A stretch of DNA of 15,053 bases from SIG673 sp964520875 (GCA_964520875.1 CAZFQJ010000028.1:1-15053); one strand, 5' to 3'. Counted from the stretch's first letter, positions 1-6,354 are shown. Notes: generated by a model not told the origin, from the letters alone. Numbers and translations: made by a program.

Positions 1-77
1 ACGATAATGACGAGCTCGTTTCTCTTGCCAAAGCTATTTATCTCTATGCTCTCGCCGCAGAAAACTATGCTGAGTGA
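1..77 (+). CDS. C-terminal end of an unidentified protein (5' truncated by window edge)
   Basis: An open frame enters the window and stops at TGA 75-77 (codons from position 3). The last 24 residues are acidic and helical in character and end in LYALAAENYAE. The stop is followed 12 bases later by a strong intrinsic terminator, which supports a genuine gene end. Nothing in this short tail identifies a family. A competing open frame (7-216) runs through the terminator and the next promoter, so I do not regard it as a gene. Confidence 0.5.
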   Translation, partial: DNDELVSLAKAIYLYALAAENYAE

Positions 78-89
78 TATAACGCTTTT

Positions 90-115
90 GCCGTCGCTTA
101 CGCGACGGCTTTTTT
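90..115 (+). terminator. Intrinsic terminator after the truncated upstream gene
   Basis: A perfect 8-bp stem, GCCGTCGC (90-97) with GCGACGGC (102-109), closes a 4-base TTAC loop and is followed directly by six T (110-115). It separates the truncated gene from the MATE gene promoter. Confidence 0.9.
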
Positions 116-138
116 ATATCTCAATTTTGAAAATTCAC

Positions 139-167
139 TTGACTTTTCGGCGGCAAAGGTATATAAT
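139..167 (+). promoter_or_regulatory. Sigma-A promoter of the MATE gene
   Basis: TTGACT (139-144) and a perfect TATAAT (162-167) are separated by 17 bp. The expected start of transcription is near 174, giving a leader of about 35 bases before the MATE start codon. A 13-bp palindrome, AATTTTGAAAATT (123-135), lies just upstream of the -35 box; it may be an UP-like AT tract or an operator. Confidence 0.85.
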
Positions 168-209
168 ACCGATATGCCGTTCTTATGACTTGGAAAACGA
201 GGTGTTGAA

Positions 210-1571
210 ATGCTGAAAACTAAAAATGTGGACGTTACCGGCGGACCTCTTTTTAAATCGATAATGCTTTACAGTATTCCGATAATGGTCGGAAGCTTGA
301 TACAGGTGTTGTTTAACGCCGCCGATATCGCGGTGCTCGGCAACATGGCGGATAAAGTGGCGGTGGCGTCTGTCGGCGTCACGTCTCCGATAGTCAATCT
401 AATTGTAAATTCCTTCGTAGGTCTTTCGGGCGGTACGAATATCATTTTGGCGCGATACATAGGCGAAAACAATACCCAAAATATTCGGAAATCGGTAGAT
501 ACCTCAATGATCGCTTCGGTATTCGTCGGAATACTTTTAGCTATTTTCGGCGTCGCGTTTGCCGGACCTATGCTTGAGCTTATAGACTGTCCCGAAGAGT
601 GCTTTGAAGGAGCAAAGGTATACCTTGATCTTTACTTCATGGCGATACCCGCTATCATGGTCTATAATTTCGGATCGACTATCATCAGAGTAAACGGTGA
701 TTCTCAAACGCCTCTTTACTACCTTATAGCCTGCGGTCTTCTCAATATCGTTTTGAATATCGCACTTTGCTTCGTTCTCGAACAGAAGGTCATGGCGGTG
801 GCGATAGCTACGTTTGCTTCTCAGGTGCTCGGCGCGATATTGGTCGTCGTGCGATTGACTAAGCTTGACGACGCATGCAGAATGTGCCTTAATAAGTTCG
901 ATTTCGATTGGGGTATCTTGGTTAAGGTCTTTCGTTTCGGTATCCCGTGCGCCTTTACGAGCGCGCTTTACTCCATATCCAACCTTCAGATACAATCCGC
1001 AATGAACGCATACGGATCGGACGCGATAGCCGGAAATACCGCTGCAACTACGCTTGAAGGCTTGGTCGGCAGCTTTACCGGTGCGTTCGCAGTTGCTTCG
1101 CTTGCGTTTGTCGGTCAGAACATTGGGGCTAAAAACAAGGTCAGAGTCAAGAACACTATCAAGCTCTGTCTTGCGATAGGCTTCGGGTTCGGCTTTGTCC
1201 TCGGGGTCGGACTGTATCTTTTCGGTAAGCCCGTGCTTTCCCTGCTTATTCCGGGCGAATACGAGGCGATAGAATACGGAATGGTACGAATGAAATACGT
1301 TCTTCTGTTTTACGGTATAGCGGCTCTGAATAGTGTTCTTATCAATACGTTACAGGCATTCGGTTGTTCCTTTATTCCGTTCTGTACCTCTATCGTAACG
1401 GTGCTTTTGTTCAGAGTTTTCTGGATGTTCTTTATATATCCGTTAAGCGTGACGATAGACAATCTCTATTTTTGCTATACGTGTTCGTGGACTCTTGCTT
1501 TGATAGCGCATACCGTAACCTTCATTTTCGTTTACGGGCGTTATAAAAAAGAAAAGATACAATCGGTATAA
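210..1571 (+). CDS. MATE-family multidrug/cation efflux transporter
   Basis: A 453-residue membrane protein with the length and alternating hydrophobic pattern of the roughly 12-helix MATE (NorM/DinF-like) family, which exports drugs or metabolites in exchange for Na+ or H+. The first half carries the family signature around residues 13-75: a PLFKSIMLYSIPIM start, the NAADIAVLGNM segment and a glycine-rich stretch at GLSGGTN. The second half repeats the fold from about residue 235 (RFGIPCAFTSALYSI). The start at 210 has GAGGTG at 199-204 with 5-nt spacing. The gene is monocistronic: it has its own promoter and is closed by a terminator facing the convergent fumarase gene. The substrate cannot be read from sequence. 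Family assignment is secure. Confidence 0.93.
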   Translation: MLKTKNVDVTGGPLFKSIMLYSIPIMVGSLIQVLFNAADIAVLGNMADKVAVASVGVTSPIVNLIVNSFVGLSGGTNIILARYIGENNTQNIRKSVDTSMIASVFVGILLAIFGVAFAGPMLELIDCPEECFEGAKVYLDLYFMAIPAIMVYNFGSTIIRVNGDSQTPLYYLIACGLLNIVLNIALCFVLEQKVMAVAIATFASQVLGAILVVVRLTKLDDACRMCLNKFDFDWGILVKVFRFGIPCAFTSALYSISNLQIQSAMNAYGSDAIAGNTAATTLEGLVGSFTGAFAVASLAFVGQNIGAKNKVRVKNTIKLCLAIGFGFGFVLGVGLYLFGKPVLSLLIPGEYEAIEYGMVRMKYVLLFYGIAALNSVLINTLQAFGCSFIPFCTSIVTVLLFRVFWMFFIYPLSVTIDNLYFCYTCSWTLALIAHTVTFIFVYGRYKKEKIQSV

Positions 1572-1576
1572 AAATG

Positions 1577-1616
1577 AATCTCCCGTGTTCTCGGTTTAAA
1601 GAACGCGGGAGATTTT
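1577..1616. terminator. Intrinsic, probably bidirectional, terminator between convergent genes
   Basis: A 14-bp stem, AATCTCCCGTGTTC (1577-1590) with GAACGCGGGAGATT (1601-1614), contains one G-T pair and has a 10-base loop. It is followed by T on the plus strand. On the minus strand the stem is followed by a short T-rich run, so it probably ends both the MATE gene and the fumarase gene, whose stop is at 1632. Confidence 0.88.
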
Positions 1617-1631
1617 TGTTTTAAAGCGAAG

Positions 1632-2477
1632 TCATATCTCAGCCTCGGCGTGTCTTGCAACATGGCAATTGACGTTTATCGCCACAGGAAGCCCTGCTAT
1701 GTGCGTCGGATAGCATTCTATATTCACTCCGAGCGCGGTGACATCTCCGCCGAATCCTTGCGGACCTACTCCCGTTTTGTTAAGCGCGTTAAGTATCTCT
1801 TTTTCAAGATCTGCGTAATTTGGATCCGGGTTTCTTACCGATATGCTTCTTGCCAGAGCTTTTTTGGCAAGGACCGCGCAGTAATCGAACGTTCCGCCTA
1901 TGCCTATTCCTATAACTACGGGAGGACACGGGTTTCCGCCGGCTTCCTTTACCGTCTCGCATGCGAATTTAACTATATCGTCTTTCGATATCGACGGATT
2001 GAACATGCGTATTCTGCTCATGTTTTCGGATCCGAAGCCCTTCGGCTCGGCTATGAGCTTTATCTTGTCTCCCGGTACTATGCGCGTATGTATGATCGCC
2101 GGGGTGTTGTCGGTCGTATTTTTTCTGCTGAACAGGGGATCGCTTACGACCGAGCATCTGAAATAACCTTCTTTGTATGCTTGTCTTACGCCTTCGTTTA
2201 CTGCGTCCTCAAAGCCTCCTTCGGTTATATGCACCTCGCTTCCTATCTCGCAGAAAACGACTGCCATTCCCGTATCTTGGCATATAGGCATATCGAGCTT
2301 TTCCGCTACGTCAAGATTTTCCGCGGCGGTACGCAGAGCCGCGGCTCCCGCTCCGGAGGTCTCGGTAAGACATGCTTTTTTTATACATTCGGCGGTGTCG
2401 GAAGGAAGATGTATGTTTGCTCTCATGAAAAGAGCCTTTACGGTCTCGGTTATTGAGCTTGCACTTATTTCTCTCAT
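1632..2477 (-). CDS. Class I fumarate hydratase, alpha subunit (iron-sulfur; beta subunit absent here)
   Basis: A 281-residue protein matching the N-terminal catalytic subunit of two-subunit class I fumarase / L-tartrate dehydratase (FumA/TtdA N-terminal domain), which hydrates fumarate to malate with a [4Fe-4S] cluster. Likely cluster ligands, by motif and spacing, are C66 (PICQDTG), C184 (NPCPP) and C271 (NCHVARHAE). The GIGIGGT glycine loop follows C184. The start has TCCTTT on the plus strand (AAAGGA on the coding strand) at 2487-2492, 9 nt away. It lies 30 nt after yabQ on the same strand with no clear promoter between, so it is probably the last gene of that transcript. The usual partner, a beta subunit of about 185 residues, is not next to it: a terminator and the convergent MATE gene follow. 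A tartrate or related dehydratase is an alternative activity. Confidence 0.9.
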   Translation of the reverse strand: MREISASSITETVKALFMRANIHLPSDTAECIKKACLTETSGAGAAALRTAAENLDVAEKLDMPICQDTGMAVVFCEIGSEVHITEGGFEDAVNEGVRQAYKEGYFRCSVVSDPLFSRKNTTDNTPAIIHTRIVPGDKIKLIAEPKGFGSENMSRIRMFNPSISKDDIVKFACETVKEAGGNPCPPVVIGIGIGGTFDYCAVLAKKALARSISVRNPDPNYADLEKEILNALNKTGVGPQGFGGDVTALGVNIECYPTHIAGLPVAINVNCHVARHAEAEI

Positions 2478-2508
2478 TTTTTAAGGTCCTTTGTTTTTTA
2501 AAATCGCG

Positions 2509-3168
2509 TTATTTTTTGTTTTGGCGTATGTAACGCCCCTTTTTTCTCATTGATATTATTTTCCGAGATGCCATGGAGTACGATATTCCGAAGGCATTAT
2601 CCGCGTTTTGAGACGCATTTTCGATATATTTATCAGTAAGCTTTTTACGTGCGCGAAGAGCGCGAGCGGCGCCTATCGCTTTGAACAGACGGGAAAACAG
2701 AACGGCTATTGGTAAGAGCGTTACCGAAAAAACGAATATTATCGTTTTTTTGATGATTTTGATGATCGCGTCGGAAAATATGATAGTGAGCCTTCCGACG
2801 GTAAAATAGTATATGACAAATCCGAGCAATGCTCCGAAAAGCGCAAAGCCTCGGAATTCTCCGTCATTCAGCCGGAATATCAGCAGTATCATGCATACAG
2901 CCGCGAAGATACAAAAAGCGAGATCCGAAAGAAAAACGCATGCGGAGGATAAAAAAGACTGCTTTTGAGACGACCCTATGCGAAAAATCTTTTTTACCTC
3001 GTTTTCTTCGGCGGGCAGACGTATGAAAAGCCGCTTCGGGCGTTTTTTTCTGCCGTAAGCCGCTATACGTATTATCCTGAAAACGTCCCACGATACGCCG
3101 AGCGCCGCTCCGACGGTCAAGGCGTATAAAAGCAGGGTAAGCGACTTCCATTCGGAAAGCGGCGTCAT
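2509..3168 (-). CDS. yabQ: YabQ-like spore cortex biosynthesis membrane protein
   Basis: A 219-residue membrane protein. It begins MTPLSEWKSLTLLLYALTVG and continues with the GVSWDVFRI segment typical of YabQ. Hydrophobic segments lie near residues 10-27, 75-95, 105-122 and 135-155, and the C-terminus is strongly basic (ARKK, RKIISMRKKGR). YabQ is required for cortex peptidoglycan formation and sits in membranes around the forespore. The frame is open further upstream, but that extension is basic, low in hydrophobicity and antiparallel to yabP. The ATG at 3168 overlaps the yabP stop by one base (TAATG), the classic sign of translational coupling. The order after rqcP and yabP independently supports the assignment. 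The cortex role is known from Bacillus; membership in a sporulation pathway here is inferred. Confidence 0.85.
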   Translation of the reverse strand: MTPLSEWKSLTLLLYALTVGAALGVSWDVFRIIRIAAYGRKKRPKRLFIRLPAEENEVKKIFRIGSSQKQSFLSSACVFLSDLAFCIFAAVCMILLIFRLNDGEFRGFALFGALLGFVIYYFTVGRLTIIFSDAIIKIIKKTIIFVFSVTLLPIAVLFSRLFKAIGAARALRARKKLTDKYIENASQNADNAFGISYSMASRKIISMRKKGRYIRQNKK

Positions 3169-3449
3169 TATTTTGATTTCCTTCTGAAGAAGAAACCGCT
3201 CTTTTGCGTGTTTTCGGGATATATCACACCGTCTATAACGCCCGAGATGTTTATCTCGCCCGTGTCGGTATTGAGATTTACCACGCGCATGTCCTTTCCG
3301 TCTATCGAAAGGATACCGCATGCCGTGCGAAGTACTACGCAGTTCTCGTCAAAGCTTATGACCTCTTCTACTCCGCTTATTATTGCTTCCTCTCTGTCCG
3401 TCATTTCAAAACGGTGCTTTTTTCGTGTTTCCAAGCGATTTTGAGTCAT
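3168..3449 (-). CDS. yabP: YabP sporulation protein
   Basis: A small soluble protein (93 residues from this start) of the YabP/YqfC family. It carries the family pattern ISGVEEVISFDENCVVL, then a short turn and a GILSIDGKDMRV strand, then GEINISGVIDGVIY, suggesting a compact beta fold, and it ends in a basic tail (RRKSK). In Bacillus, YabP is needed for spore cortex assembly together with YabQ. Two starts are possible. The ATG at 3470 lacks a ribosome site and would lie only a few bases from the start of transcription predicted by the sigma-E-like promoter. The ATG at 3449 has AAAGG upstream, though at a long spacing of about 13 nt. I prefer 3449 with modest confidence. The stop overlaps the yabQ start. 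Confidence 0.85.
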   Translation of the reverse strand: MTQNRLETRKKHRFEMTDREEAIISGVEEVISFDENCVVLRTACGILSIDGKDMRVVNLNTDTGEINISGVIDGVIYPENTQKSGFFFRRKSK

Positions 3450-3481
3450 TATATGATCCGAACCTTTCATGATTTTTATAT

Positions 3482-3510
3482 ATTGTATGACGGTTCGGGC
3501 ATAACTATGA
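3482..3510 (-). promoter_or_regulatory. Sigma-E-like sporulation promoter for yabP-yabQ(-fumarase alpha)
   Basis: On the minus strand, CATACAAT (plus 3482-3489) exactly matches the sigma-E -10 consensus CATACAnT. TCATAGT (plus 3504-3510) matches the -35 consensus kmATAtT with one mismatch, and the spacer is 14 nt, the expected length. The pair fits within the short gap between the rqcP stop (3516) and yabP. In Bacillus the yabP and yabQ genes are mother-cell genes under sigma-E, so position and identity agree. This is a consensus match only; no start site has been measured. Confidence 0.65.
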
Positions 3511-3515
3511 CCGTA

Positions 3516-3791
3516 TCAGTCGTTCTCGGATATGCTCGGAACGATCTTTTGATCTATTATTTCGTATAACGAGGACGCGTCCGCCTTTAAAGCGTGTTCG
3601 CGTACATCGAGCACTCTTACGGTAAGAACTCTTTGACCGAAGGCTATTTCGATCACGTCGTTTTCTTTTACGTCGTATGAAGCCTTGGCGCGTTTGCCGT
3701 TGACCGTTACGTGCTCCGCGTCGCATGCGCCGTTTGCGACCGTGCGTCGTTTTATTATTCTGGTCACTTTAAGGTATTTATCAAGTCTCAT
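3516..3791 (-). CDS. rqcP: RqcP (YabO), S4-domain ribosome quality-control RNA-binding protein
   Basis: A 91-residue basic protein consisting mainly of an S4 RNA-binding domain: MRLDKYLKVTRIIKRRTVAN, then HVTVNGKRAKASYDVKENDVIEI, the helix-turn-strand pattern shared with Hsp15. In Bacillus, RqcP binds stalled 50S subunits with RqcH and promotes C-terminal alanine tailing of the stuck peptide. Length, opening motif and position between HU and yabP all fit RqcP rather than Hsp15 or a pseudouridine synthase. GGAG lies at plus 3801-3804 with 9-nt spacing. It sits downstream of the HU terminator, so it needs its own promoter or depends on readthrough; I could not find a convincing sigma-A pair in 3792-3846. 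Confidence 0.9.
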   Translation of the reverse strand: MRLDKYLKVTRIIKRRTVANGACDAEHVTVNGKRAKASYDVKENDVIEIAFGQRVLTVRVLDVREHALKADASSLYEIIDQKIVPSISEND

Positions 3792-3838
3792 AGAAAAGAT
3801 CTCCGTATCGCCGATCTATGGCGTATAATGATTTTAAC

Positions 3839-3881
3839 GATCAAAAAGCCGTTCCGAAACAGAAACGGCTCTTTTTTGATC
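3839..3881 (-). terminator. Intrinsic terminator after HU (probably bidirectional)
   Basis: The core stem is AGCCGTT (3847-3853) with AACGGCT (3864-3870) around a 10-base loop. It is flanked by GATCAAAAA and TTTTTTGATC, which extend the symmetry out to 3839 and 3881. Read on the minus strand, the hairpin is followed by five T. It closes the HU transcript, whose stop is 24 bases upstream. Confidence 0.85.
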
Positions 3882-3905
3882 TATACCGGTCGTGTTTTTC
3901 GTCGA

Positions 3906-4181
3906 TCAGGCATTTACAGCGTCACGAAGGGTCTTGCCTGCTTTGAAAGCGGGGGACTTGGAAGCTGCGATGACTATCTCTTCACCTGTCTTGGGGTTCT
4001 TGCCCTTATGTTCGGGTCTTTCCTTTACCTCGAATGAGCCGAAACCGGTGACCTGAACCTTGTCACCCGCTACGAGAGCGTCTTCGATAGCCGCAAATAC
4101 CGCGTTAACGGCCTTTTCGGCGTCTACCTTCTTGATTTCTGCCTTCGCGGCAACTGCTTCGATAAGAGATGTTTTTGTCAT
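3906..4181 (-). CDS. hup: HU family nucleoid DNA-binding protein
   Basis: A 91-residue protein of canonical HU length. It shows an N-terminal helical dimerisation part (MTKTSLIEAVAAKAEIKKVD), the GFGSFEVKER signature, and the DNA-bending beta-arm region HKGKNPKTGEEIVIAAS, ending in PAFKAGKTLRDAVNA. It is a homodimeric architectural protein that bends and compacts DNA. AAAGGA (plus 4191-4196) lies 9 nt from the start. A strong sigma-A promoter is 71 bases upstream and a terminator follows the stop, so it is expressed as an abundant single-gene message. IHF is unlikely in this phylum. Confidence 0.97.
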   Translation of the reverse strand: MTKTSLIEAVAAKAEIKKVDAEKAVNAVFAAIEDALVAGDKVQVTGFGSFEVKERPEHKGKNPKTGEEIVIAASKSPAFKAGKTLRDAVNA

Positions 4182-4245
4182 TTTTTTTGATCCTTTCGTT
4201 TTAAATGACTTAGAGACCCGTTTTTTTGAGTCCGCTTCGTCTGTT

Positions 4246-4263
4246 TGTGATTATTATATCACA
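4246..4263. promoter_or_regulatory. Palindrome overlapping the HU promoter -10 box (possible operator)
   Basis: TGTGAT-TATTAT-ATCACA is an inverted repeat with perfect 6-bp arms. The HU -10 hexamer (4253-4258) lies inside it, so a bound dimer would block the promoter. The arms resemble CRP/FNR half-sites, but the spacing between TGTGA and TCACA is 8 rather than 6. The regulator is therefore unknown, and chance symmetry in AT-rich DNA is possible. Confidence 0.35.
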
Positions 4264-4281
4264 GTTTTCGTACAAAATCAA
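4253..4281 (-). promoter_or_regulatory. Sigma-A promoter of the HU gene
   Basis: On the minus strand, TTGATT (plus 4276-4281) and TATAAT (plus 4253-4258) are separated by exactly 17 bp. Transcription would start near 4246 and give a leader of about 65 bases before the HU ATG at 4181. Confidence 0.85.
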
Positions 4282-4412
4282 TAGTTTTTTTAATTTTCGA
4301 CTTCTTCTATCAAAATGAGATATCAAAATTGGGCATAATGACCAAAATTACATTATTTAGTAAATAAAAGCGGTGAAAAAATGAATAAATATTAAATTTT
4401 TTTAGACCGACA
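4282..4412. other. AT-rich divergent intergenic spacer, no gene seen
   Basis: This is the middle of the 308-base gap between the divergent HU and gpsA starts. Both ends of the gap are occupied by promoters and leaders. The middle is very AT-rich and contains a direct repeat TATCAAAAT at 4308-4316 and 4321-4329. I found no RNA gene, no reading frame with a ribosome site longer than a few codons, and no strong hairpin. Confidence 0.6.
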
Positions 4413-4441
4413 TTGACACGGAAGTGCAATATTGATATACT
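4413..4441 (+). promoter_or_regulatory. Sigma-A promoter of the gpsA-nnrD-ABC-amidohydrolase operon
   Basis: A perfect TTGACA (4413-4418) and TATACT (4436-4441) are 17 bp apart, with TG just upstream of the -10 box (extended -10). The expected start near 4448 leaves a leader of about 42 bases. No further promoter or terminator was recognised until after the fourth gene. Confidence 0.88.
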
Positions 4442-4489
4442 ATTACTGATATAGTATCGCAGTTTTATACATCGAAAATGGAGATAGAT

Positions 4490-5455
4490 ATGAATATAAC
4501 TGTCATAGGCGCCGGAAGGTGGGGATCGTTTATATCCTGGTACCTTGCCGGAATGGGAAATTCCGTGCTCATATACGGAAGAAAAGAAAGCGAATCGTTT
4601 TCCTTGCTTCGGAGCACGGGAAAGAACGAATACATAGAGCTTCCGGAGTCTGTCGGATTTACCGACGATCTGAGCGAAGCCATGGCGTTTTCCGATATCG
4701 TCGCGATATCGGTCGGAACGCAGAATTTTCCGTCGCTCGTCAATGAGATAAAGAACGTCCTCGGCGGAAACGGCGGTAAGACCTATCTTCTCTGCATGAA
4801 AGGAATAGTTGAGAAGGGCGGAAAGAGACTGAGCGAGGTTCTTTACGAGACTCTCGGAGAAGAGTCGAGGTGCGTTGCATGGGTGGGACCCGGTCATGCA
4901 GAGGACTTTGTTTGCGGTGTTCCGAACTGTATGCTCATGGCGTCGAGAGACGAGGAGCTTGCCGTCAAAATGGCGGATACATTCTCTTCTTCGCTTATAA
5001 GGTTCTACCACAGTACGGATATGATAGGCTGCGAGATCGGTGCGGCTACCAAGAACGTTATAGGCATAGCCGCGGGAATACTTGACGGAATGAATTATTC
5101 TTCGCTCAAGGGCGCGCTCATGGCAAGAGGACCGAGAGAGATAGCGAGACTTACTTCCGCTATGGGCGGAGACGAAAGGAGCATATTCGGGCTTTGTCAT
5201 CTCGGCGATTATGAAGCTACGCTTTTTTCCGAACATTCTCATAACAGAAGATTCGGAGAGATGTTCGTTTTGGGTGAAAATTACGGAAAGCTCGCCGAGG
5301 GCGTATATACGGTGAGGTCTATTATGCTCCTAAAGGAACGCTACGGCGTGGATATGCCGATATGCACCGCGGTCAATCAGATAATACATGAGGGCAGAGA
5401 TCCGGGCGAGGTCATGGCTTCGCTTTTCCTTCGTGAAAGAAAGAGCGAATTTTAA
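4490..5455 (+). CDS. gpsA: Glycerol-3-phosphate dehydrogenase [NAD(P)+], divergent
   Basis: A 321-residue GpsA-type enzyme, which reduces dihydroxyacetone phosphate to sn-glycerol 3-phosphate for phospholipid synthesis. The N-terminal Rossmann loop GAGRWG is at residues 7-12. The catalytic lysine region GAATKNVIGIAAG contains K188 and N189, and a SHNRRFG segment near 250-256 matches the family's substrate-binding SRNRRFG. Some motifs depart from the norm: WVGPGHAED replaces LSGPSFAxE, and LGDYEATLFSEHS replaces LGDLxxTCxSxxS. A related dehydrogenase cannot be fully excluded. An in-frame ATG at 4478 exists, but GGAG (4480-4483) overlaps it and sits 6 nt before the ATG at 4490, which therefore is the likely start. 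It is first in a four-gene operon, 23 nt before nnrD. Confidence 0.87.
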   Translation: MNITVIGAGRWGSFISWYLAGMGNSVLIYGRKESESFSLLRSTGKNEYIELPESVGFTDDLSEAMAFSDIVAISVGTQNFPSLVNEIKNVLGGNGGKTYLLCMKGIVEKGGKRLSEVLYETLGEESRCVAWVGPGHAEDFVCGVPNCMLMASRDEELAVKMADTFSSSLIRFYHSTDMIGCEIGAATKNVIGIAAGILDGMNYSSLKGALMARGPREIARLTSAMGGDERSIFGLCHLGDYEATLFSEHSHNRRFGEMFVLGENYGKLAEGVYTVRSIMLLKERYGVDMPICTAVNQIIHEGRDPGEVMASLFLRERKSEF

Positions 5456-5478
5456 GGATCCGAAAGGAGAGCGGAGCT

Positions 5479-6354
5479 TTGGACATAGAGCTTTTAAGTG
5501 AAAAAAGCCTTACCGACACGGTAAAAAAATTAAAAAAGGACGCTCATAAGGGAGATAACGGACTGCTTACCGCGGTTTGCGGGTCGGTTCGATACAGAGG
5601 CGCTTCCGCTATGACTGTCGGCGCGGCTATGCGCACGGGGTGCGGTATAGTAAGGCTGATCTCGGTTGAAAAGTCGATCGCCTGCGTAGCGGCAAGACAC
5701 CCGGGGGCGACTTTTTATCCGGTGGAAGAAAATGCGTTCGGTACGATCGGCAGCTCGGCTAAGGATGCGATAAGGGCTTCGTTCGATTCAAGCACGGCGT
5801 TTTTGTGCGGTTGCGGACTTGGGGTAAGCGTAGATACGGTCGCTGCGGTCTCGGCAGTTTCCGAATATGCGGGAAAGGTCGTTTTCGACGCGGACGCGCT
5901 CAATATATTTTCCGCATGTCCGGAAATGTTAAAGAACGTGAAGGGCGCGTTTGCGGTCACGCCTCACGTGGGAGAAATGTCAAGGCTTACGGGACTATCG
6001 GTATCCGAGATAAAGAACGATCTCGTAAAGACCGCAAGAGAGTTTTCGCTTTCACACGGTTGTGTTACCGTCCTTAAGGACAATGATATATATATTTCCT
6101 CGGAAAACGGAGAGGTGTGTAAGAGCGCGCTCGGTTGCGAGGGACTTTCAAAGGGCGGAAGCGGCGATGTGCTTGCCGGCTTTATATCCGGATTTCTCGC
6201 AAGAGGATATACGGTCTACGAATCGGCAAGAGCGGGTTGCGTTCTTCACGGACTTGCTTCAAGAGCCGCCGCACGCGAAAAGGGGCAAACATCTATGCTT
6301 GCCGAGGAGCTTGAATATTATGCCGCCGATATCTTGAACGGATTCGGCTATTAA
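5479..6354 (+). CDS. nnrD: ADP-dependent NAD(P)H-hydrate dehydratase, stand-alone
   Basis: A ribokinase-fold repair enzyme of 291 residues that dehydrates damaged NAD(P)HX back to NAD(P)H using ADP as phosphoryl donor. Family motifs occur in order: HKGDNG (23-28), a GCGLG loop near residue 112, VFDADALN (135-142), TPHVGEM (161-167) and KGGSGDVLAG (225-234) with the catalytic aspartate D230. The usual N-terminal NAD(P)HX epimerase domain (NnrE/YjeF-N) is missing, so only dehydration is encoded here. Translation begins at TTG, with AAAGGAGA at 5463-5470 and 8-nt spacing; no upstream ATG fits as well. It follows gpsA by 23 nt, pairing an NAD(P)-dependent enzyme with a cofactor repair enzyme. Confidence 0.93.
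   Translation: MDIELLSEKSLTDTVKKLKKDAHKGDNGLLTAVCGSVRYRGASAMTVGAAMRTGCGIVRLISVEKSIACVAARHPGATFYPVEENAFGTIGSSAKDAIRASFDSSTAFLCGCGLGVSVDTVAAVSAVSEYAGKVVFDADALNIFSACPEMLKNVKGAFAVTPHVGEMSRLTGLSVSEIKNDLVKTAREFSLSHGCVTVLKDNDIYISSENGEVCKSALGCEGLSKGGSGDVLAGFISGFLARGYTVYESARAGCVLHGLASRAAAREKGQTSMLAEELEYYAADILNGFGY

Noticed and set aside
7..216. Plus-strand open frame of 69 codons at the window start
   Set aside because: It runs through a strong terminator and the next promoter and ends inside the MATE ribosome-site region; the alternative frame ending at 77 is consistent with a terminator just after the stop.
1650..2456. Plus-strand open frame opposite the fumarase gene (268 codons)
   Set aside because: Antisense shadow rich in Tyr, Arg and Ser with no motif; the minus-strand fumarase reading is unambiguous.
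2523..2547. Plus-strand hairpin GGCGT/ACGCC followed by CCCTTTTTT inside the yabQ 3' end
   Set aside because: It has a terminator-like shape only on the strand that carries no gene here; the 5-bp stem is in coding sequence and is not followed by T on the transcribed strand.
3169..3321. N-terminal extension of yabQ by 51 residues
   Set aside because: The frame is open, but the extra residues are a basic, low-complexity reading of the other frame of yabP, and the ATG at 3168 overlapping the yabP stop is the natural coupled start.
3792..3846. Sigma-A promoter for rqcP
   Set aside because: TATAC- and CATTAT-like hexamers are present, but no -35 hexamer lies at an acceptable spacing, so no promoter is called.
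4246..4263. A CRP/FNR binding site at the HU promoter
   Set aside because: The half-sites match, but the central spacing is 8 rather than 6 bases, so I report only an unidentified palindrome.
4310..5242. Long minus-strand open frame opposite gpsA (310 codons)
   Set aside because: It is antisense to a gene with clear motifs, has an unnatural Arg/Tyr/His-rich composition and no family resemblance; it is a by-product of codon bias in gpsA.
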